Below, in pieces: positions 49,446-57,994 of a stretch of DNA of 64,000 bases; the stretch's first letter is position 1, and each line of letters opens with the position of its first letter. The notes below the pieces were generated by a model, which ran no database searches, had not been told where the DNA came from, and saw only the letters and a list, made by a program, of their open reading frames with translations. A program made the translations under genes and the position numbers. The stretch is taken from assembly GCF_014898175.1 (NCBI RefSeq), contig NZ_CP062948.1:806001-870000 (forward strand), read 5' to 3'. The DNA is from Bifidobacterium lemurum (GTDB lineage: Bacteria > Actinomycetota > Actinomycetes > Actinomycetales > Bifidobacteriaceae).

Positions 49446-49886
49446 ATGGAACTTCTATCCAAAGATCGAGAACTCACCGTTCTCGTTGATTCAGATACTC
49501 AATGCAACGTCGCATCCGTCGTGAACGACGTGCAGGACATGCGTGCGCAAATAGCTTTGGTGGCCAACGGACATCGCGTGGAGCTCCCTAAAGACGTTTC
49601 CAATATCGTCATGAACGTGTTGGAAAGCCTGGCGAAAGGGTCTCGCGTGGTGATTTCCACCACTCCGCAAGAGCTTCGCACCACTGCGGCTGCTGAAATG
49701 CTTGGAATCTCCCGCCCCACTTTATTAAAGCTGGTGCAAGATGGGCGCATCCCAGCTTACAAAGTCGGATCCCATCATCGTTTCGCCCTTAATGACATAC
49801 TCGAATTCCGCACTCAACAACAGCGCTCCAAACGTGAGGCTTTCCTGCGCATGCGTGATGAATTCGAGGATTTAGGACTGGAGTAG
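49446..49886 (+). CDS. Excisionase-type DNA-binding antitoxin
   Basis: A 146-residue protein. The N-terminal half is unassigned. The C-terminal half holds a MerR/excisionase helix-turn-helix: TTAAAEMLGISRPTLLKLVQDGRIPAYKVGSHHRFALNDILEFRTQQQ. This layout, followed by a PIN protein, is a known type II toxin-antitoxin arrangement. GAAAGGGGAACGGCT precedes the ATG. It probably neutralises the PIN protein and represses the operon through the double palindrome upstream. Confidence 0.85.
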   Translation: MELLSKDRELTVLVDSDTQCNVASVVNDVQDMRAQIALVANGHRVELPKDVSNIVMNVLESLAKGSRVVISTTPQELRTTAAAEMLGISRPTLLKLVQDGRIPAYKVGSHHRFALNDILEFRTQQQRSKREAFLRMRDEFEDLGLE

Positions 49887-49928
49887 GAGTACTCTTTTCC
49901 TAGTCACTAAAATGCGAAAGGAGCCAGG

Positions 49929-50621
49929 GTGCGGGTCTTTGTGGATGCCAACATCTTGTATTCCAAGACGATTCGCGACTGGCTCTTCGCTTTCAGCACA
50001 TGCGATATTAAACCCTTCGACCTCTATTCCAGCGAAGACGTTTTCGCTGAGACCGTGTACCACTTGAGACGGAACAATCCGACGATATCCGGAGATAGAG
50101 TGGCAGCGGCGTTGAGCCAGATGAGAGAGCTCGTGACAATTGTTCCCTCTTATAACTGCGAGGAGGAGCAATCACGGTATCTCGGAGCCGATGCCAATGA
50201 TCTGCATCTTCACGCGGCGACCGTAGCCAGCGATTGTGACGTGCTCCTCACCAACGACAGCAAGATATACGCAAACCTCAACGAAGACGAACGCTCACAA
50301 CTCCCCTATTCCATATACACCGCCGACGAGTTCTTCGTCGCGCTTGCCGAGACTTCGGCCGTTCTACTCGACCAAGCGGTGACTTGTGAATTGAACTACT
50401 GGAGCCGTCGGTTCGCAGATGGCGTCACCGACTTGGAAACGCCTTTGCTCAATGCAGGATGTGCAAACTTCGCATTTCTGACCAAACGAGCACTCATGCG
50501 CAAAAGCGGCCTCAGCCCTATACGAATCAACGATATGCTGCCACTCGACGAACGCTACTCAAAAGAGCTTCGAGCTAATGCTGTCGCAGACCTAGAGCTT
50601 ATGTCTGACGACTTCTGCTAG
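49929..50621 (+). CDS. PIN-domain toxin
   Basis: A 230-residue putative ribonuclease. Acidic metal-binding residues: Asp6 in FVDANIL, Glu in SSEDVFAETVYH, Asp in GADANDLHLHAA, and Asp in LLTNDSKIY. This is the PIN (VapC-like) set. The 90-residue C-terminal part is extra compared with short VapC proteins. GTG 49929 has AAAGGAG seven bases upstream. 42 bp after the antitoxin. Probable role: growth arrest by RNA cleavage when free of the antitoxin. Confidence 0.83.
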   Translation: MRVFVDANILYSKTIRDWLFAFSTCDIKPFDLYSSEDVFAETVYHLRRNNPTISGDRVAAALSQMRELVTIVPSYNCEEEQSRYLGADANDLHLHAATVASDCDVLLTNDSKIYANLNEDERSQLPYSIYTADEFFVALAETSAVLLDQAVTCELNYWSRRFADGVTDLETPLLNAGCANFAFLTKRALMRKSGLSPIRINDMLPLDERYSKELRANAVADLELMSDDFC

Positions 50622-50657
50622 CTCCAGAACGCTAAACGCACACCTGAAATGTGCGCG

Positions 50658-50706
50658 CAGACCGATATATCGTATGCTACGCCATCGCATACGATATATC
50701 GGTCTG
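50658..50706. repeat. Perfect 20-bp inverted repeat after the PIN gene
   Basis: Arms of 20 bases (core CCGATATATCGTATGC) around a nine-base spacer, 37 bp after the PIN stop and about 100 bp before the convergent nuclease-like gene stop. No T run. It may act as a terminator for both genes; the arms themselves contain the palindrome CGATATATCG. Confidence 0.7.
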
Positions 50707-50807
50707 ACATGACGAGTCATCCAGCACGGCAGCCGAAGACAAAGGCCAGTATATGGATTACAGGTAAACAGTCAACTGGCGAATCGTCCGCGACCAGTTC
50801 ACACCAT

Positions 50808-51830
50808 TTACGCCTCTATACACAAGTCACGCCATCGCGTAAGGATATCAGCGGTCGCCGATGCTCGATCTTTAAGGTCGCTCAACGAATACGGAGCGGA
50901 TTTCACCCCGAACGCCCAATCTTGAAACCCTTTAATAAGATACCTTTTATCAAAAATGTATTGGTTCACAAGTTCAGTCATATTCGGGATACTCTTACGC
51001 CGAGTGCCAACCTTGTTCCGAAAACCGAATTCCGGGTAAACGTCCTTCTCGCCTGGCCGCAATATCTTGCCGTCCAGCTCTTTCAACTTCACGATCCACA
51101 ATGGCTCTACACCCATAGAAGGCGCGGGAAAATCCTCTTCGCCCACTATCTCGATTCCAATAAAAGTTTGCAGACGAACATCTTCAAGTGCACCTAAATA
51201 TCCTCGTCCACGAACTTGGATATTCCCTCGCAAGTGACGCTCAAGCCCATTTTCAAACGTGATGCGTTCGTTCGTTTCAAAGTCAATATGCGGCATGCCC
51301 GAACCATATCTGCTATGTGACACTTTCCATACGACTGAATCCATCTTGTCTTGCAGTCTGACAATCTCATCGCTGAACACCCGCTCTATACTTCGCTTTG
51401 TCGCGGGAATCTTCTCGATATCCCATTGCGTCACACGAGAGTTATCGAAGCATGAGATTGCCTCACACCAAGTGACTACACCGTCAACTTGTTTCAGATA
51501 ATCCTCCGCATCCCGCTTTTCCAACACAAGTAGTATGAGAGCATCGACATGTTCGCGTTCCCGCTCCAACTGGTTTGAATCGATGCTATGGTCGCATTTT
51601 GCTTCGATGCCCACTTTCAAGACTTCTTCTTGCTTACGGAAAGTAAGCACCATATCAATACGCTTTTCTTCACAGGACACGGACGTGATATCCCCAAGTT
51701 CCAAGGAAGGCAAACGCTCTTTAAGCAACGCGACAATCCTATCCGGCTGATGGCGTATTTCCGCAGCCAGCGCACGAATCAGTTCAGGCTCGGTCGTGAA
51801 CAACAATGAATATTGAAGTTCCTGCGTCAT
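50808..51830 (-). CDS. PD-(D/E)XK nuclease-like protein
   Basis: A 340-residue protein of unknown role. It has the restriction-endonuclease-like core: Asp59 in RIDMVLTF, then Glu76 and Lys78 in VGIEAKCDHS (D...ExK), followed by helix NQLEREREHVDALILLV. The C-terminal half has no family I recognise. ATG 51830 has AGGAGGTCTCGCAT upstream. No methylase lies nearby, so it is not a plain restriction system. It may be a solitary defence nuclease or a phage remnant, in an accessory stretch with the toxin-antitoxin pair. Confidence 0.65.
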   Translation of the reverse strand: MTQELQYSLLFTTEPELIRALAAEIRHQPDRIVALLKERLPSLELGDITSVSCEEKRIDMVLTFRKQEEVLKVGIEAKCDHSIDSNQLEREREHVDALILLVLEKRDAEDYLKQVDGVVTWCEAISCFDNSRVTQWDIEKIPATKRSIERVFSDEIVRLQDKMDSVVWKVSHSRYGSGMPHIDFETNERITFENGLERHLRGNIQVRGRGYLGALEDVRLQTFIGIEIVGEEDFPAPSMGVEPLWIVKLKELDGKILRPGEKDVYPEFGFRNKVGTRRKSIPNMTELVNQYIFDKRYLIKGFQDWAFGVKSAPYSLSDLKDRASATADILTRWRDLCIEA

Positions 51831-52118
51831 ATGCGAGACCTCCTTGCCTTTCACGCATTCCCAGAGCTAACGGCTCCATACCATGCAACCCGAATCAGGG
51901 CGGCAGCACGATTCCGCAGCGATTCAATCATAAACATGACGTCCCACAACTATGCTTGCTGCTGCCTCCCTGCGCCTAATCTTGGAAATTAGCCAGCTTA
52001 CGCCAACGAACGCCCCTCGACTTACAGGCGCTACCATACGCAGCAAGACACCAAGGCGCAGGCGTCACCTTCATGGCCATTGAGTCGCGGCCGTCTGGGT
52101 AAGGCTTACACTGAGTTC

Positions 52119-53729
52119 ATGAGACTTTGGAATCGTTCAAAGACGCACGCCACGCAGGGCACCCGCCTTCGTAGCACGATGATCACGAATTTCGATTCCA
52201 CAGAGCAGAAGAAGCGGTGGCTCGAACTTACCAAGCCGACCAGCTCCAATGATGAGATCCCCGACATCAGTGACATGTGGATACGCAACAGCACGTGCCG
52301 TCCGTGCGAACGTCTGCTGAACGATCGTACGGAAATCGCGACATATTTCGCCGGCATCATCCGTACCGCATTCATGTATTGCAGGAAGATCATGCTCAGC
52401 GACGCCCAACTGTTCGACGGATTGTTCTTCCTAGCGCTTGGCCCCACCACGGTCAACGGCATTCTCGGCAAATCATATAAGGACGGCCCCGTCATCATCG
52501 TTTCCGGCCGTCAAAACACACTGGAGGAGTGCCTGAAGGCGTTCACCATCTCAACCGTGGGAGCCGTGCAAGACGCCGCATCGCATGCGGACGAGTCCAT
52601 CCGCCCATCCAGCACCTATTGCGCAGGAACCGCCTCCCAGCACACGATTCGACCGTTGGAATACTGCGCGTTCGACCATACGGTCACCCGAGCCGAAGCT
52701 TTGGGTTTAAGCAAATCCTTCTATGACACTCTGGACGACCGACTGGCCCATGTTGGAGAGAACGGACTGACGATGTCGACCGTGATCGCCCAGACTTACG
52801 CGGCGGCGCTGCATCCTGACGGCGACGAGCAGGAATATTACCGTTTTCTCGCACAGCGCTGGCAGGAGTGGATCGATGCGGAGAAGCAGGGCTTGATTCT
52901 CTACGAGAACCAGAACGATGAGCGCGTCCGGCAACGCGCGAACAGTGACGGGTTCACTCCTTGGTTCGAACGCTATGCACAGCAGTACGCGCCTATGCTG
53001 GCTAAGCGATACCACTTGGATTCCAAGACTTCCGGCACGCAATGCTCGATCTTCACCGCCGCGCTGACAGCCATTTCGTCAATGCCCAAGCGCAGCGACG
53101 CTTTTATGTGCATCAACCGGACTAAGCTTCCCGAGCATTGCGTGGCAGATGCCGGCCAAGCGCCTTTATCGAAGACGATGTTGCGAGACTGGTATCAGTT
53201 CGTCTATCAACGCGCGCTCGCGCGACATCTCGGCGCATATCTCATCGCTGTGGATGCCCCTCCGAACTCTTTCGAGCAAATCGCCGGGTCAGCCGGCAAA
53301 ACAGACGGATCGTCACTGATGCTGGCTGGAGTTATCACCAAACAGCTTGGCGACATGCCATTTAATCGATTCTCCACGTTCTGTTACGAAAGCCGCTCCA
53401 CCATTGAACGCTGGCGCCGGTGCGATCCCAGCACACCAAAGCGCGAACAACGCCTCAGCACCAGAAATGTGGCATACTCCGTACAGCAAGCCTCCGAAGA
53501 ACGCAGCCTTATGGACGATGGCAAGAACATACTGTTCGGCGCTGGACTCGCCGCCCTTTTGGCGTTGCTCACCGCGCTCTCCGACAATGTGTGGCTGAAC
53601 GGCAACGCGCCGATATGGCTTATTGTGTTTGTGGCATGGCTGCTCGGCATGGTTCCCAATTTCGTCGATGTTCTGAAATGGATTCGAGGAGTGCGCTCTT
53701 CGTCGAAGACCGTGGTATATCTGGCATGA
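52119..53729 (+). CDS. Protein of unknown function with C-terminal membrane helices
   Basis: A 536-residue protein (from ATG 52119; TTG 52080 and ATG 52179 are also in frame, none with a good ribosome site). I recognise no domain. The long N-terminal part is soluble, with many Cys and Trp residues. The C-terminus has two membrane helices (NILFGAGLAALLALLTALSD and PIWLIVFVAWLLGMVPNFVD), leaving a short basic tail. This layout, a cytosolic domain with a C-terminal helical hairpin, is seen in some phage-defence effectors, but that is only a thought. It precedes the Nudix gene by 22 bp and may be co-transcribed. Confidence 0.6.
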   Translation: MRLWNRSKTHATQGTRLRSTMITNFDSTEQKKRWLELTKPTSSNDEIPDISDMWIRNSTCRPCERLLNDRTEIATYFAGIIRTAFMYCRKIMLSDAQLFDGLFFLALGPTTVNGILGKSYKDGPVIIVSGRQNTLEECLKAFTISTVGAVQDAASHADESIRPSSTYCAGTASQHTIRPLEYCAFDHTVTRAEALGLSKSFYDTLDDRLAHVGENGLTMSTVIAQTYAAALHPDGDEQEYYRFLAQRWQEWIDAEKQGLILYENQNDERVRQRANSDGFTPWFERYAQQYAPMLAKRYHLDSKTSGTQCSIFTAALTAISSMPKRSDAFMCINRTKLPEHCVADAGQAPLSKTMLRDWYQFVYQRALARHLGAYLIAVDAPPNSFEQIAGSAGKTDGSSLMLAGVITKQLGDMPFNRFSTFCYESRSTIERWRRCDPSTPKREQRLSTRNVAYSVQQASEERSLMDDGKNILFGAGLAALLALLTALSDNVWLNGNAPIWLIVFVAWLLGMVPNFVDVLKWIRGVRSSSKTVVYLA

Positions 53730-53751
53730 GACGCCAGACTGAGGAGAGCAT

Positions 53752-54348
53752 ATGAACATGACCAGCCAGCAGGAACCCGCACCTCCGCTGACCGTTACCG
53801 GCGAACGTGTGGTGTATCAGGACCAAGGTCCGGCACGTTTCGCTGTGACGCAAGCCGATGCCGTAGTGAACGCCACCGGCGAACGCCTCACCTTGCATTA
53901 CGCTTCGGTGAAGGATGCCCGCACGGGAGCGGTATGCATCGCGGTCAGAAACGGCGAGATACTGCTGGCACGTCATTGGCGCGCGACCACGGGTGATTTC
54001 GAGTGGGAGTTCCCTCGCGGTATGGGCGAAACCGGCGAACAGCCCGAAACAACCGCCGCGCGTGAATTGCAGGAAGAGACCGGAATCTTAGCGAACTTGG
54101 ATCATGTGCGCATTCTGAATATCATTCATGCGGATACGGGAGTGTTGAAAGACTCCATTGCCGTGGCGGAAATCGCGGTCGATGATCTCACGCTTGACGA
54201 TGGCTCCTCTTCGGATTGGGAGTTGACCAATCTCACTTGGCTGTCTCCCGATGAAATCAGCAAGCTGATTCGCCGTGGCGAGATTCGCGATGGCATCACC
54301 TTGGCAGGTTTCGCGTTGTGGATGGCGCAGCATGAAGCCGCCGACTGA
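53752..54348 (+). CDS. Nudix hydrolase (ADP-ribose pyrophosphatase-like)
   Basis: A 198-residue protein with a complete Nudix box at about residues 85-107: GMGETGEQPETTAARELQEETGI, matching Gx5Ex7REUxEExGU. N-terminal beta-strand dimer region as in ADP-ribose pyrophosphatases. It would hydrolyse a nucleoside-diphosphate-linked substrate; the exact one is unknown. GAGGAGAGCAT precedes ATG 53752. Its stop abuts the stop of the convergent HAD gene with no gap. Confidence 0.88.
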   Translation: MNMTSQQEPAPPLTVTGERVVYQDQGPARFAVTQADAVVNATGERLTLHYASVKDARTGAVCIAVRNGEILLARHWRATTGDFEWEFPRGMGETGEQPETTAARELQEETGILANLDHVRILNIIHADTGVLKDSIAVAEIAVDDLTLDDGSSSDWELTNLTWLSPDEISKLIRRGEIRDGITLAGFALWMAQHEAAD

Positions 54349-55263
54349 TTAGACCAAATGTTTTGGCGCGCCTTGAACCGACGAGGCCACCTTCGCCTTT
54401 TCTTGGTCGACGATGCGTTTCGCAAGTTCTTCAATCTTATGTTTAATCCACATATTCGCCGTAGTTCCTTCTCGATAATCCGCTTCGGCATACATGTCTA
54501 TGCGTCCGCTTTCACGCATTTGTTCCACTTGGGCGAAGGCTTTGTCGTCCTTTTTCGGATATACGGCGAAAGTGGATCCACCGTAACGGTTCACAACTGA
54601 AAAAGCGGGAATGTCACTCGGTCCATCCGCGATGTAAATCATGTTCTCGAACCGAACCCTACGCATTGATTCCGGCATCTTCGCATTTACATCAATACCG
54701 GACTCAACAGGTACGCCTTTGTTGATTTCGAACAAAGCCCTCGTCTTCGAGGTGTTGTCGATGGTATAGCCCAGCTCACTGATTACACGAGTCCCATCCT
54801 CATTTTTCTTTTCGATGAGTTCGCATCCCCAAATGCCGCGCACATACTGGGCTACGATTGAACCTTTAATCACAGGTGCCATTCCAGTGCTCACGATGTA
54901 ATGCTCAACTTTGATGTCACGCTCGGAGAACGCTTCGTTACCTTCAACCAGCTGAGTCGTCTCCTTGAAGATGTCAGGCACGCCTGGATAGAATTTCAGT
55001 TTCGACCCAAAGTCTTTGAGTTGTTCGTTGTTCAGACCTTGAAACCTGCCTCCAGATTGCGCTTCTTTAATGAACTGGTTGAGATAAATTGTGTCGCTGT
55101 TCACGCGCACGTCTTGTTCACGCATATACTTCTCGGGCAGAGCATTAACTTCATGCCAGAAAGTCTGGGCATCGACATCATACGCTTCAAAAATGGGGTC
55201 CTGCATATATCCGTCGACGAGCGTTTTATCGAAATCCCATACCACTGCGATGATGTTTGCCAT
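54349..55263 (-). CDS. HAD-superfamily phosphatase
   Basis: A 304-residue HAD-like protein. Motif I VWDFDKTLVDGYMQ (Asp10 and Asp12), motif II near HYIVSTGM, and motif IV IYIADGPSDIPAF. A helical cap lies between motifs I and II, and the C-terminal end is Lys-rich. Phosphatase on an unknown small metabolite. It resembles phosphoserine phosphatase-type members in motif spacing. AAGGAGGAGT precedes ATG 55263. Convergent with the Nudix gene. Confidence 0.85.
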   Translation of the reverse strand: MANIIAVVWDFDKTLVDGYMQDPIFEAYDVDAQTFWHEVNALPEKYMREQDVRVNSDTIYLNQFIKEAQSGGRFQGLNNEQLKDFGSKLKFYPGVPDIFKETTQLVEGNEAFSERDIKVEHYIVSTGMAPVIKGSIVAQYVRGIWGCELIEKKNEDGTRVISELGYTIDNTSKTRALFEINKGVPVESGIDVNAKMPESMRRVRFENMIYIADGPSDIPAFSVVNRYGGSTFAVYPKKDDKAFAQVEQMRESGRIDMYAEADYREGTTANMWIKHKIEELAKRIVDQEKAKVASSVQGAPKHLV

Positions 55264-55437
55264 ACTCCTCCTTAAGGACCGTTTTCATCCTAACTCTTTT
55301 GCGTGCCGAAGACCGGCAACTTGAGACCACAGTAAGTTGACCTCGCCAAATGCACCGTACCAGTGCCAGTCAGCAATCCCAGATTGTTCAGTTACAATGC
55401 ATTACCTGTAGTGTCGAAGAAGAAAAGTGAAGGCGCA

Positions 55438-57699
55438 ATGAATAGCAGCAGTAGGGCATCAGAAGCACCACAAGACACCAGCCGATATAACACCAGCTAT
55501 ATTGACTATCTCACCGCGGAGGGGCTCAAGAAGAACGCTTCTGACAAGAAGGAGCGCACCCGGGAAGAACGCGAAGCCGATGAAGGTATTCGCCAGTCTG
55601 GGCGACTTCGTCGCATCTGGCACGGTGTTCGTCTTATCTGGGGCAAGCGGCCACAATTGTCGTTCGCCCTCTATGCGATTGTTTTCACACTGGTCACTGC
55701 CACAGCTGTGGTGTTCCTGCAGGCAAGCATGTACACCGAACCGCAGTACGATGACCCCGACGCAGTGGATGACACGACCAAGATCCTCAACAGCGTTGCG
55801 GGTCGTGTCACGCAATTCATTAGTCAGATATGGCTGGAACAGAAATATCAGGCATTGCTCAATTTTATTGTGCTTGGCGTGATCTATTTGGCACTGATCC
55901 TTCTTATGAATCGATTCTGGATTCCAACGGCGATATTCGGCTCCGTGATAACGGCCTTCTCCGTCGCCAACTATTTCAAAGTGCAGCTTCGCAGCGAGCC
56001 CATCATTCTCGCGGATTTGAACTTCGTCGCAGGAGGCAATTCCACCGAAATCATGTCATTCATACCAGAAGACGGAATGGGGCTTGTGAAGACGGCGACT
56101 ACAGGTTTGATTTGGTTCGCCTGCATTTGCTTTGCCTTGCAGATTCTTGACCGCAGAGGTCCGCTGATTCCTGTGACCTGGCGCCCCAGCCGTTTCGTCA
56201 GTTTCAAGAACATCACGCTGGTTCTCACGCGTATTCTCGCCGCCGCCCTCACATGCGTGTTGGTGTTTTCATTTACGTGGAACTTGGGAACCACCAACTC
56301 GTGGTCATATCGATTCGCTCAATCATTCGGAGACTCCCCCGAAATGTGGAATGCACTGGGAGACGCAAGCAATAACGGCCCAGCGCTCACCTTCCTGCGT
56401 CTTGCTCATGCCAAAGTCATGGACGAACCGGAAGGATACAGCGAAGAAACCATGCGAGAAATAGCTGAACGATATTCAACCGAAGCTAGTACCATCAATG
56501 CCTCACGAGCCAATAACCTTACGGACAGCACAGTCATCATGGTGCTGTCGGAAACGTTTTCCGACCCGCTACGAGTTCCGGGGATTTCCTTCGATATCGA
56601 TCCCATGCCGAATATCCGACAGCTTAAAGAAGTCACCACTTCGGGCCTGATGCTTTCTCCTGGATATGGTGGGGGCACGGCGAATATCGAATATCAGGCA
56701 CTGACCGGCTTGAACCTAAGTAATTTTGACGCAAGTTTATCCGTGCCGTACCAACAGCTAGTGCCTAGCCAGACAAATCCGTACGCGTTCAACCAAATCT
56801 GGAATGACGCATATGGTGAAGACGCTTCAATCGCCTTTCATCCTTTCAACAAGAACATGTATTTCAGAGGCACCAACTATTCTCGGTTCAACTTCTCAAA
56901 GTTCATGACGATTGACAGCGATCCGCCTATCGAGCATCAGGATGTAATCGGCAGCGCATGGTATATCAGCGATGAGTCTTCATATCAAAATGTGCTTGAC
57001 GAACTGAACAGCGATGCTCACGAATCTCCGCAGTTCATTCAACTGGTAACCATGCAAAATCATATGCCCTACAACGATTTCTATGAAGACAATGAATTCA
57101 AAAACGTCGACACTTCTTCCCTAGGCGACGAGGAACGAGTTTCTGTTGAAACCTACGTCAAGGGCATCAGCATCACCGATCAGGTCACCACTGAGTTTTT
57201 GAATCAGCTCAATCAAATCAACGAACCAATCACTGTCATCTTCTACGGCGACCATCTGCCAGGCATCTATTCCACCGCGGCAGAGAATCCCGACAATGCA
57301 GTGGTTTTGCACGAGACCGACTATTTCATATGGTCGAATCAGGCTTCAACCTCAAACTCGACCAAACTTGCCGCCGAGTCCTCCGCATTCACTTCATCCA
57401 ACTATTTCATGTCATCAGCAGCGGAGCATATGAATGCCAAAGTCTCGCCCTATCTCGCAATGCTTTCTAGACTGCATCAGGAAATCCCTGCCATGAGTCG
57501 CGCCGTTACCCAATCTGAAGACAATGAAGAAGATGATGCCGTCACTTATCTGGATGCGTACGGGAACCTAATGGATCCCGATAATCTATCAGAGAACGCA
57601 CAGCGTCTACTCGAGGACTATCGATTAGTGCAATACGACATGACCGTTGGAAGAAATTATCTCGCAGAGACCAACTTCACCACAGTGCCTGCATCATAA
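55438..57699 (+). CDS. LTA synthase-like sulfatase-fold phosphoglycerol transferase
   Basis: A 753-residue membrane enzyme. After a charged N-terminus of about 75 residues come five membrane helices (about 70-290), then an extracellular alkaline-phosphatase/sulfatase domain. The catalytic Thr414 lies in GGGTANIEY (the LtaS GKTADSE position), a metal ligand Glu in VLSETFSD, and Asp605-His606 in FYGDHLP. It would transfer glycerol-phosphate from phosphatidylglycerol to a cell-envelope polymer or glycan. ATG 55438 follows GTGAAGGCGCA. It opens the surface-polymer region. Confidence 0.88.
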   Translation: MNSSSRASEAPQDTSRYNTSYIDYLTAEGLKKNASDKKERTREEREADEGIRQSGRLRRIWHGVRLIWGKRPQLSFALYAIVFTLVTATAVVFLQASMYTEPQYDDPDAVDDTTKILNSVAGRVTQFISQIWLEQKYQALLNFIVLGVIYLALILLMNRFWIPTAIFGSVITAFSVANYFKVQLRSEPIILADLNFVAGGNSTEIMSFIPEDGMGLVKTATTGLIWFACICFALQILDRRGPLIPVTWRPSRFVSFKNITLVLTRILAAALTCVLVFSFTWNLGTTNSWSYRFAQSFGDSPEMWNALGDASNNGPALTFLRLAHAKVMDEPEGYSEETMREIAERYSTEASTINASRANNLTDSTVIMVLSETFSDPLRVPGISFDIDPMPNIRQLKEVTTSGLMLSPGYGGGTANIEYQALTGLNLSNFDASLSVPYQQLVPSQTNPYAFNQIWNDAYGEDASIAFHPFNKNMYFRGTNYSRFNFSKFMTIDSDPPIEHQDVIGSAWYISDESSYQNVLDELNSDAHESPQFIQLVTMQNHMPYNDFYEDNEFKNVDTSSLGDEERVSVETYVKGISITDQVTTEFLNQLNQINEPITVIFYGDHLPGIYSTAAENPDNAVVLHETDYFIWSNQASTSNSTKLAAESSAFTSSNYFMSSAAEHMNAKVSPYLAMLSRLHQEIPAMSRAVTQSEDNEEDDAVTYLDAYGNLMDPDNLSENAQRLLEDYRLVQYDMTVGRNYLAETNFTTVPAS

Positions 57700-57775
57700 C
57701 TATCACTGGTGATAGGTTCCGCGGGCAATGTCCAGATTCCTGCGCACTTTCTAATTTTAGCTTCCAGAAGAAGAC

Positions 57776-57955
57776 ATGGCCCGCGCCAAGGTAGATTCAG
57801 CCGCTGAACACAGAAACCGCGATTGGCAAGGGCCTAGACCTCAACCAAGGAATCACACACAGAACACGAGTACGTCCACCTTGGCACCTCACAAAGAAGA
57901 CAAAACCAAAGTGCGCAGGAAACCGGACATTATCCCGTGGCCATGGTCATGGTGA
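57776..57955 (+). CDS. Possible small protein of 59 residues
   Basis: MARAKVDSAAEHRNRDWQGP at the start and PDIIPWPWSW at the end: a basic, Trp/Pro-rich product. AGAAGA lies six bases before the ATG. It sits in the otherwise empty 57700-57994 gap, after a weak hairpin (CTATCACTGGTGATAG, 57700-57715). No family known; it may be a chance frame. Confidence 0.3.
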   Translation: MARAKVDSAAEHRNRDWQGPRPQPRNHTQNTSTSTLAPHKEDKTKVRRKPDIIPWPWSW

Positions 57956-57994
57956 AATACAATTCCACCACCCAGATAACGTCGCATCCTACTA

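Noticed and set aside
49334..50706. Insertion-sequence ends
   Set aside because: The two inverted repeats differ from each other, are not flanked by target duplications, and no transposase is present.
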